DNA from: Lentzea sp.
Lineage (GTDB): Bacteria; Actinomycetota; Actinomycetes; Mycobacteriales; Pseudonocardiaceae
Direction of reading: 5' to 3'
NCBI GenBank assembly: GCA_030146905.1
Contig: JASLAV010000612.1
Location: 1-5,597, forward strand
Length of the DNA stretch: 5,597 nucleotides
The notes under the pieces are model-generated. The model did no database searches. It was not told the DNA's origin and saw only the letters and a program-made list of their open reading frames with translations. The translations under genes were made by a program, and so were the position numbers. Below are positions 1 through 4,549 of the stretch, piece by piece. Numbering within the stretch: position 1 is the stretch's first letter; every line of letters begins with the position of its first letter.

Positions 1-90
1 TTGCTCGTCTAACTCACGTTGACGTCTATGCCGCGCCACGGGGGACATCCTTGCCCTATCAACCGTCTCAAGTCGAGAGGCAAATATTCC

Positions 91-105
91 TCACGAAGTT
101 CGTGA
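91..105. promoter_or_regulatory. Operator-like 15-nt palindrome overlapping the -35 box
   Basis: Two perfect 7-nt arms, TCACGAA and TTCGTGA, flank a single central G. The right arm ends inside the proposed -35 hexamer (103-108) of the lipoprotein promoter, so a dimeric regulator bound here would compete with RNA polymerase. The arms and their position are seen directly; the role as an operator is inference. A chance palindrome cannot be excluded. Confidence 0.4.
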
Positions 106-130
106 ACCGTTGCCGGATCGTGTCCGTACT
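103..130 (+). promoter_or_regulatory. ECF-sigma-type promoter upstream of the lipoprotein gene
   Basis: The sequence reads TGAACC (103-108), exactly 16 nt, then CGTACT (125-130). This matches the general layout of extracytoplasmic-function sigma promoters and closely resembles the TGAACC-N16/17-CGT pattern described for mycobacterial SigL/SigK-type factors. Transcription would begin near 137, giving a leader of about 27 nt with a Shine-Dalgarno at 151-155. The match and spacing are seen; assignment to a particular sigma factor is inference, and no sigma gene lies in the window. Confidence 0.55.
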
Positions 131-163
131 CCTCGGTACCCGAGCCGAGAAAGGATCCAGCCG

Positions 164-760
164 ATGCGACGTGGACAGGCCATCACCGCTCTGGCGGCTC
201 TGGCTCTCAGCCTCACGGCGTGCGGCAGCACCCAGACCCCTCCCGGAGGGGCCGCGACGGGCGGCTTGCAGGCGAAACCGGCGGACGTGAGCGACTCGCT
301 GCTGCTGTTCATCTCCAACACCGAGCAGATGGGGTGGTTCGTCACCGACGGCGACGGGCTCCCGCTCTACCGCTACGACAAGGACGTTCCCAAGCCGTCC
401 AAGTCCAACTGCGACGGTGAGTGCGCGAAGGCGTGGAAGCCGGTCCTCGCGGACAAGACGCCGATGGCGACCGGGGTGGACCCCATCTCCATGGGCACCG
501 TGACCAGGTCGGACGGCAGCAAGCAGCTCACCATCGCCGGCTGGCCGCAGTACACCTACGCCGAGGACAAGGCGGCCGGTGACATGAAGGGCCAGGGGAA
601 GGGCGGTGTGTGGTTCGCCACTGCCCCCAACGGCGCCAAGATCACCGGCGGCAAGGCCCAGAACAACAGCAGGAGCAGCGGTACGCCGAGCACGTCCCCC
701 AGCTCGAAGACCGGTCAGGCGCCGCCGTCGGCGCCGCCGTCGAGCATCCCCGGCTACTGA
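164..760 (+). CDS. Secreted lipoprotein with two YxYxxD repeats (COG4315 / Lipoprotein_15 type)
   Basis: Predicted 198-residue lipoprotein, exported and anchored to the outer face of the membrane. The ATG at 164 is chosen because AAGGA (151-155) lies 8 nt upstream and the next residues form a clean lipoprotein signal: MRRGQ, a hydrophobic stretch, then lipobox LTAC with the lipidated Cys20. The mature part holds two copies of the family motif, Y69-R-Y71-D-K-D74 and Y130-T-Y132-A-E-D135. Between them lie C83-D-G-E-C87 and W91, matching the C..C..W segment common in this family; W150 follows the second copy. The last 33 residues are Ser/Pro/Thr/Gly-rich and look like a flexible wall-spanning tail. 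No CxxCH haem motif is present. The family's biochemical role is not established. An in-frame upstream ATG at 110 would bury the signal peptide and lacks a good ribosome site. It is the first gene of the cluster, 62 nt before the DUF4142 gene. Confidence 0.85.
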   Translation: MRRGQAITALAALALSLTACGSTQTPPGGAATGGLQAKPADVSDSLLLFISNTEQMGWFVTDGDGLPLYRYDKDVPKPSKSNCDGECAKAWKPVLADKTPMATGVDPISMGTVTRSDGSKQLTIAGWPQYTYAEDKAAGDMKGQGKGGVWFATAPNGAKITGGKAQNNSRSSGTPSTSPSSKTGQAPPSAPPSSIPGY

Positions 761-822
761 GCCCACCGCTGATGCGAATCCCCCCTCCCGACTTCCCCTT
801 GAACAACGAGGACATCAAGACG

Positions 823-1533
823 ATGACCAGAGCCCTCGCCACCGTCTTGGCGATGTTGTTCCTCTTCGCCGGGCTGACGCCCGCGGCCGCAGCGCAGCCC
901 GCGGACACCGGTGGAGTGCAGGACACCCCCTCGGGGCCGTTGACCGCGAACGACCGCGATCTGCTGGTGAAGGTGCGCCAGGCGGGCCTGTGGGAGATGC
1001 CGATGGGTGAGCTCACCGCCACCAAGGCATCGAACGCCAGGGTCAAGCAGATCGGCAAGATGATCATGCTCGACCACATGATGCTGGACGCGCTGACGAA
1101 GAAGACGGCGGCCCAGCTGGGCACGACCACCCCCGACGTGCCGAGCCCGGCGCAGCAGTCGTGGATGGAAGAGCTGAACGGTCTCGAAGGAGACGCCTTC
1201 GACCAGGCCTTCGTCGCACGGCTGCGCGCCGCGCACGGCCAGGTCTTCATGTTCATCGCGAAGGTGCGCTCCCAGACCCGCAACGACACCATCCGCGGGT
1301 TCGCCCAGGCCGGCATCGACGTGGTGATGAAGCACATGACGTTGCTGGAGAGCACGGGTCTCGCGGGTGACGCGTCCTTCGCGGAGCCCCAGCCCGCCGG
1401 CGGCATCATCAACGCGACCCTGGCCTCCGACGAGGGGCCGAACATGTGGGTGATCCTCACGGTCACCGCCGCGGGAGCCGTCCTCACGGTCCTCCTGCTC
1501 CGAGTTCTCCGCCCGCGACGACCGGTGCGGTGA
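823..1533 (+). CDS. Secreted, membrane-anchored DUF4142 protein (ferritin-like helical domain)
   Basis: Predicted 236-residue exported protein. Residues 1-24 form a signal peptide (MTRAL start, hydrophobic core, A-rich cleavage region near AAAA/QP). Residues about 40-178 match DUF4142: helix 1 with G-E-L-T-A-T-K-A-S, the D84-H85 pair, the L-x-G-x-x-F-D-x-x-F segment at 121-130, H138 and a final K-H (H171). Family structures are four-helix, ferritin-like bundles; no enzymatic role is established. After a short linker, residues about 209-226 are a hydrophobic helix followed by RVLRPRRPVR, so the domain should sit outside with a basic cytoplasmic stub. The ATG at 823 is chosen because GAGGA (808-812) precedes it and it starts directly at the signal peptide. 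In-frame ATG 772 or TTG 799 would add an unlikely polar N-terminus. It follows the lipoprotein gene by 62 nt in the same direction, so co-transcription is likely. Confidence 0.82.
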   Translation: MTRALATVLAMLFLFAGLTPAAAAQPADTGGVQDTPSGPLTANDRDLLVKVRQAGLWEMPMGELTATKASNARVKQIGKMIMLDHMMLDALTKKTAAQLGTTTPDVPSPAQQSWMEELNGLEGDAFDQAFVARLRAAHGQVFMFIAKVRSQTRNDTIRGFAQAGIDVVMKHMTLLESTGLAGDASFAEPQPAGGIINATLASDEGPNMWVILTVTAAGAVLTVLLLRVLRPRRPVR

Positions 1534-1612
1534 TTGCAGAACGACCCGTTGCACGACGGGAAACGGAGGTGGTGTCCCAAGGTCAGAGGCACTCCAACGC
1601 GGACCTGTTCCC

Positions 1613-1663
1613 ACCCGCCCGGCCCTGATGTGTCCACTCCTGCACCTGCGGGGCCGGGCGGGT
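1613..1663. terminator. Strong 13-bp GC hairpin between the DUF4142 and haem/ferredoxin genes
   Basis: ACCCGCCCGGCCC (1613-1625) is perfectly complementary to GGGCCGGGCGGGT (1651-1663), with a 25-nt loop. No T-run follows. It may be an actinomycete-style terminator without a U-tract, a partial attenuator, or an RNA stabiliser at a processing site, because it ends 35 nt before the next start codon. It also argues against translation beginning at ATG 1534. The pairing is seen; the function is inferred. Confidence 0.5.
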
Positions 1664-1685
1664 TCCCGCGAGAAAGTTCTTTCCC

Positions 1686-1691
1686 GGAGGA
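1686..1691 (+). promoter_or_regulatory. Shine-Dalgarno GGAGGA that decides the TTG start
   Basis: GGAGGA lies 7 nt before TTG 1699 and 4 nt before TTG 1696. It is the strongest ribosome site between 1534 and 1762 and the main reason for choosing a TTG start over ATG 1534 or ATG 1762. A small GAAAG-TT-CTTTC palindrome (1672-1683) sits immediately upstream. Confidence 0.6.
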
Positions 1692-1698
1692 AGAGTTG

Positions 1699-2526
1699 TT
1701 GTCGAGCCAGATTCCGCTCCTGGTGGCCCAGGCCTCCGAGTTCGACTCGGGTGTCAAGAAGATGGCCCAGATCTCCGCCAGGCTGGCTTACGTCCTGATG
1801 TGCGCCACCTTGTCCTGGGGTGTGCTGATCGCGACCGGGTGGGCCGAGAAGCTCACCGGGCGTGAAGGACTGAAGAACGGGCACATGGTGCTCGCCTCGC
1901 TGGCGATCGCGTTCGGCTGCGTCCACGCGTTCGCCTTCACGCTGATCCAGAACGGCACGTTCAGCTTCATCAAGCTCGTCCTGCCGTTCGTCGACGGCGG
2001 TCTGTTCCGGCACGCGCTGGGCATCCTCGGCCTGGAGGTCATGCTCGCGATCGCCGTGCTCGCCTCGATGAGGCACAAGGTCTTCTACCGCAAGTGGTTG
2101 CGGTTCCACCAGACGGCGTACATCGCGGTGGCGATCACCGTGGTGCACTCCTGGTTCGGCGCCATCGCGAACGGCAACCTGTCCGTTCTCTGGCTGGCCG
2201 GCCTCACCGTCCTCGTCCCCACCGCGACCCTGGCGCTGGCCCGGTTCCTCCCGCCGGAGGTCCTGGTGCGCATCGGCATGCTCGACGTCGAGCGCGGCAA
2301 GGAACCCGGCGTCGGCGAAGGCGACGCGATGGACGTGAGCGTCAACAACGAGAAGTGCCACCGCTACGGCACCTGCCAGGCGGAGGCCCCTGACGTCTTC
2401 CAGCTGATCGAGGACAACCGCCTGACCTACAACCGCCGGCCGCCGGAAGAGCACTTCGCTCAGGCTCGGCAGGCAGCCCGCGCGTGCCCCATGCGCGCGA
2501 TCGAGATCAGGGAGCGAGTGAAGTGA
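1699..2526 (+). CDS. Haem-b transmembrane protein (ferric-reductase-like) fused to a C-terminal ferredoxin domain
   Basis: Predicted 275-residue inner-membrane electron carrier. Five hydrophobic helices lie at about 29-47, 61-83, 106-123, 138-157 and 163-181. Helix 2 carries H62 and H76 (13 residues between); the fourth-helix region carries H137 and H150 (12 between). This is the spacing of the two haem-ligating His pairs in NOX/FRE ferric-reductase-type proteins, so two stacked b haems are predicted. The basic 125-135 loop and the positive-inside rule place the C-terminus in the cytoplasm. Residues about 210-272 are a small ferredoxin: C220-H-R-Y-G-T-C226, then C263-P264, with Tyr where a second cluster Cys would sit. 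That is typical of [3Fe-4S] or variant [4Fe-4S] actinobacterial ferredoxins. The start is TTG 1699, with GGAGGA (1686-1691) 7 nt upstream; TTG 1696 and ATG 1762 (254 aa, weak ribosome site) are alternatives. ATG 1534 is rejected. It overlaps the next gene by 4 nt. Confidence 0.82.
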   Translation: MSSQIPLLVAQASEFDSGVKKMAQISARLAYVLMCATLSWGVLIATGWAEKLTGREGLKNGHMVLASLAIAFGCVHAFAFTLIQNGTFSFIKLVLPFVDGGLFRHALGILGLEVMLAIAVLASMRHKVFYRKWLRFHQTAYIAVAITVVHSWFGAIANGNLSVLWLAGLTVLVPTATLALARFLPPEVLVRIGMLDVERGKEPGVGEGDAMDVSVNNEKCHRYGTCQAEAPDVFQLIEDNRLTYNRRPPEEHFAQARQAARACPMRAIEIRERVK

Positions 2527-3899
2527 GCGAACGGATCGTGGTCGTCGGCGGCGGACTCGGAGGAGTCCGTTCCGCGGAACGGCTGCGGGAGATGGGTTTC
2601 GACGGGCAGATCACGATCCTGTCCGCCGAGAGGCACCTCCCTTACCACCGCCCGGCACTGTCGAAGCAGGTCATCACCGGTGCGTGGCACCCGGACGACG
2701 CCCTGCTGTCGTTCGCGGGCGACCTCGACGCCGAGTGGCGGCTGAACTCACCCGCCCTGCACCTGGACCCGAAGCTGCAGTCCGTCTGGGTGCCGGGCGG
2801 CGAGGAGATCAAGTACGACGGCCTCATCATCGCCACCGGCGTCGACGCCAGGGCGATGGGCGGGGCGCCGCGCCACGACCCGCGGGTGCACGTGCTGCGG
2901 ACGTTGGACGACGCCGTCGCGATCCGCAGGAACATCCGGCAGTCGCAGGGCCTCGTCGCCGTCATCGGCGGCGGGTTCATCGGCTGCGAGCTCGCCTGTT
3001 CTGTTCGTCACATGGGCCGCGACGTGGCGCTGATCGTGCGCTCGCCGGCGTTGCTGGGCGGTGTCGTCGGCGACGACATCGGCAAGAAGATCACCGAGGC
3101 GCACATCGAGCACGGCGTCCGCCTGGCCACCGGCGTCGGCATCAAGCACTGGGTGCGCCAGCCGGGCGGCATCGGCATCCACCTGAGCGACGGCCAGGTC
3201 TTCTTCGCGTCCTGCGTCGTGCTGGCCGTCGGTGCCTCACCGGCCGTCGACTGGCTGCGCGGCTCCGGCCTGATCATCGAGGACGGCGTGCTCTGCGACG
3301 CGACCAACCACGTGGTGGGCGCCGAGAACATCGTCGCCTGCGGTGACGTAGCCCGCTGGCCCAACCTGCGCTTCAACGGCGTGGTCCGCCGAGTCGAGCA
3401 CTGGCTGAACGCGGTCGAGGGCGGCCGTGCCGCGGCCGAGAACCTCCTGGTCGGCCGCTCGCACGCCAAGCCGTACACGCCGGTGCCGCGCTTCTGGACC
3501 GAGCAGTACGGCATGCGGGTCCAGGGAGCGGGACTGCCGGTGCTGGGCACCGACACCACCGACGTCAACGGCCTGACCGGCTTCATCGCCGACGGCAAGC
3601 TCGTCGGCATCGTCGGCCTGGAGTCGCCCGGCAAGATCATCAGCGAGACCCCGGAACTCTTCCGGCAGAACCAGGTGGACCCGAACCGTTCCGTGTGGAC
3701 GCAGCCGGAGCCCGTCGCGGCCGAGGCACCGGAGGTTCCGGCCACCACCCAGGTCCCGGTTCCCGAACCGGTCGCCGCCCTCGCATCATCCGTTCCCCCG
3801 TCCGTCTCGTCGTCGATGTCCCCGCCATTGGAGCGGCGGAGGCACTCGCGGTCGAGGCCGGAGATGGTGCGAATGGGCGGAGGACGCGCGAGGCCCTAA
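2523..3899 (+). CDS. FAD-dependent NAD(P)H:ferredoxin reductase (rhodocoxin/putidaredoxin reductase type) with a low-complexity tail
   Basis: Predicted 458-residue cytoplasmic flavoprotein that should pass electrons from NAD(P)H to the ferredoxin domain encoded just upstream. The FAD Rossmann motif is G9-G-G-L-G-G14 with acidic E36. P40-Y-H-R-P-A-L-S-K48 matches the reductase signature, and ATG (105 region) and C273-G-D275 are the usual FAD contacts. The NAD(P) motif is G149-G-G-F-I-G154. F324-W-T-E-Q-Y-G resembles the FWSDQY segment of the C-terminal reductase domain. The family is usually near 400 residues; here residues 393-458 form an extra Pro/Ala/Val/Ser-rich tail ending in a basic RRRHSRSR stretch. 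At the second Rossmann beta-strand, V172-R173 replaces the acidic residue common in NADH enzymes. The GTG at 2523 is chosen because it forms a GTGA overlap with the preceding stop and has AGGGAG (2509-2514) 8 nt upstream, implying translational coupling. ATG 2484 would lie inside the ferredoxin domain. Confidence 0.88.
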   Translation: MSERIVVVGGGLGGVRSAERLREMGFDGQITILSAERHLPYHRPALSKQVITGAWHPDDALLSFAGDLDAEWRLNSPALHLDPKLQSVWVPGGEEIKYDGLIIATGVDARAMGGAPRHDPRVHVLRTLDDAVAIRRNIRQSQGLVAVIGGGFIGCELACSVRHMGRDVALIVRSPALLGGVVGDDIGKKITEAHIEHGVRLATGVGIKHWVRQPGGIGIHLSDGQVFFASCVVLAVGASPAVDWLRGSGLIIEDGVLCDATNHVVGAENIVACGDVARWPNLRFNGVVRRVEHWLNAVEGGRAAAENLLVGRSHAKPYTPVPRFWTEQYGMRVQGAGLPVLGTDTTDVNGLTGFIADGKLVGIVGLESPGKIISETPELFRQNQVDPNRSVWTQPEPVAAEAPEVPATTQVPVPEPVAALASSVPPSVSSSMSPPLERRRHSRSRPEMVRMGGGRARP

Positions 3900-4060
3900 C
3901 CAGGTCGAGGAGAGAAGTGCCTGCCGGCACAGGGCAAGCGGGGACGGGCGAACTCCGACGTCGCTCCGCGTGGCCGGGTGGCGGACCTGTGACGTCACGC
4001 GGGCGATGCGTTCGTTTCCCGCGCCGGTAGGTGGTCTCCCCTTCTCGTGCGTCACCGGCG

Positions 4061-4106
4061 GTGTGGCGGCTCGGTGGGCTCCCGAGCCGTCACACTGGCC
4101 CTTTTT
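4061..4106 (+). terminator. Rho-independent terminator downstream of the redox genes
   Basis: A 14-position stem pairs 4061-4074 with 4082-4095 (core CGGCTCGG/CCGAGCCG plus GTGTG/CACAC, with a single G-U pair between the two blocks). The loop is the 7 nt TGGGCTC, and TTTTT follows at 4102-4106 after a 6-nt spacer. It lies about 160 nt past the reductase stop codon and is in the right orientation to end that transcript. Confidence 0.72.
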
Positions 4107-4189
4107 GGGGCGTTGTACGAGGGGTGGGCTGGCCTCTTCTCGGGGCGGGTCACGTACCGAGCGTGCGGGTCGACTTTCGGGGGCGGGCC

Positions 4190-4223
4190 ACCTCCCGCGA
4201 GACGAGACGGTCCGTCTCGTTTT
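4190..4223 (+). terminator. Second terminator-like hairpin with T-run
   Basis: ACGAGACG (4202-4209), loop GTC, CGTCTCGT (4213-4220), then a short T-run ending at 4223. An outer arm ACCTCCC (4190-4196) can also pair with GGGAGGT (4227-4233), making a compound structure. It lies about 100 nt beyond the first terminator and may be a backup on the plus strand. Confidence 0.55.
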
Positions 4224-4317
4224 GGTGGGAGGTCTCCTCATGCCGTGCGAGTTGCGTTCCAGCGTGGCTGGTCAGGCAGCGGACGATGCGTGGGGGTTCA
4301 TCGCCGCTTCGCGTCGA

Positions 4318-4443
4318 TTGCGATTGGGGCTTGACTTCGGGGCCCTTGCGAGGCGCTGGACGGGCGGGAAAAGGTCGGATGCTCCGCACCCGCCCGAACC
4401 CGGCAGGTAGAGCCTCGCACCCAAAGTCAAGCCCCAATCGCAA
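4318..4443. repeat. 126-nt rod-like inverted repeat with perfect 20-bp termini
   Basis: TTGCGATTGGGGCTTGACTT (4318-4337) is the exact reverse complement of 4424-4443. Inward, further blocks pair: GGG/CCC (4339-4341 with 4420-4422), TGCGAGGC/GCCTCGCA (4347-4354 with 4412-4419), CGGGCGGG/CCCGCCCG (4361-4368 with 4389-4396) and an apical CGGA-TGC-TCCG (4376-4386). Together about 43 base pairs form one long hairpin. No obvious target-site duplication flanks it. It could be a bidirectional terminator between convergent genes, a MITE-like or REP-like element, or a structured RNA. The pairing is seen; the identity is unknown. Confidence 0.7.
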
Positions 4444-4549
4444 AGCCGAAGGCTTCACCGGCTCCCACCGGTTCATAGGGCTGTACGGCTCGCTTCGCAT
4501 CGCCACACTGGGTCGGGACGGGCGGCAGGGCGGTCTCACCTGCTGCTTG

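Larger units (their letters stand above)
3900..4549. other. 650-nt gene-free convergent intergenic region
   Basis: No reading frame here on either strand looks like a protein: the open frames are antisense or out-of-frame extensions with erratic composition and no ribosome site. It contains a GTGACGTCAC palindrome (3989-3998), two terminator-like hairpins (4061-4106 and 4190-4223), a long rod-like inverted repeat (4318-4443) and a small AAGCC-GAA-GGCTT hairpin (4443-4455). It separates the plus-strand redox genes from the minus-strand regulator, so transcription from both sides should end here. Confidence 0.65.

Noticed and set aside
28..105. 25-codon open frame upstream of the lipoprotein gene
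   Set aside because: It has no ribosome site, ends inside the palindrome and promoter, and its composition is unremarkable.
1558..1585. GGGAAAC followed by GGTC, considered as a second ECF promoter for the redox pair
   Set aside because: Both halves depart from known consensus forms, and the strong hairpin would lie within the resulting leader.
1658..1669. Alternative GCGGG-TT-CCCGC hairpin competing with the 13-bp stem as an attenuation switch
   Set aside because: The loop is too tight for five pairs, and the stem is far weaker than the 13-bp alternative, so a switch is not plausible.
1534..1698. Upstream ATG extension of the haem/ferredoxin protein
   Set aside because: The added 55 residues are polar and Pro/Arg-rich without family match, no ribosome site precedes the codon, and the stretch contains the 13-bp hairpin. 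TTG 1699 has a strong Shine-Dalgarno.
754..2454. Long minus-strand open frame of 566 codons opposite the DUF4142 and haem/ferredoxin genes
   Set aside because: It is rich in Arg/Gly/His/Asp with no recognisable domain, and mirrors the GC-biased codons of the real plus-strand genes.
3989..3998. GTGACGTCAC palindrome as an operator
   Set aside because: It is only 10 nt, far from any start codon on either strand, so a regulatory role has no support.
3917..4030. Small GTG open frame after the reductase (about 37 residues)
   Set aside because: The purine run before it is too close to the GTG to act as a normal ribosome site, and the peptide is Arg/Gly/Pro-rich with no recognisable feature.
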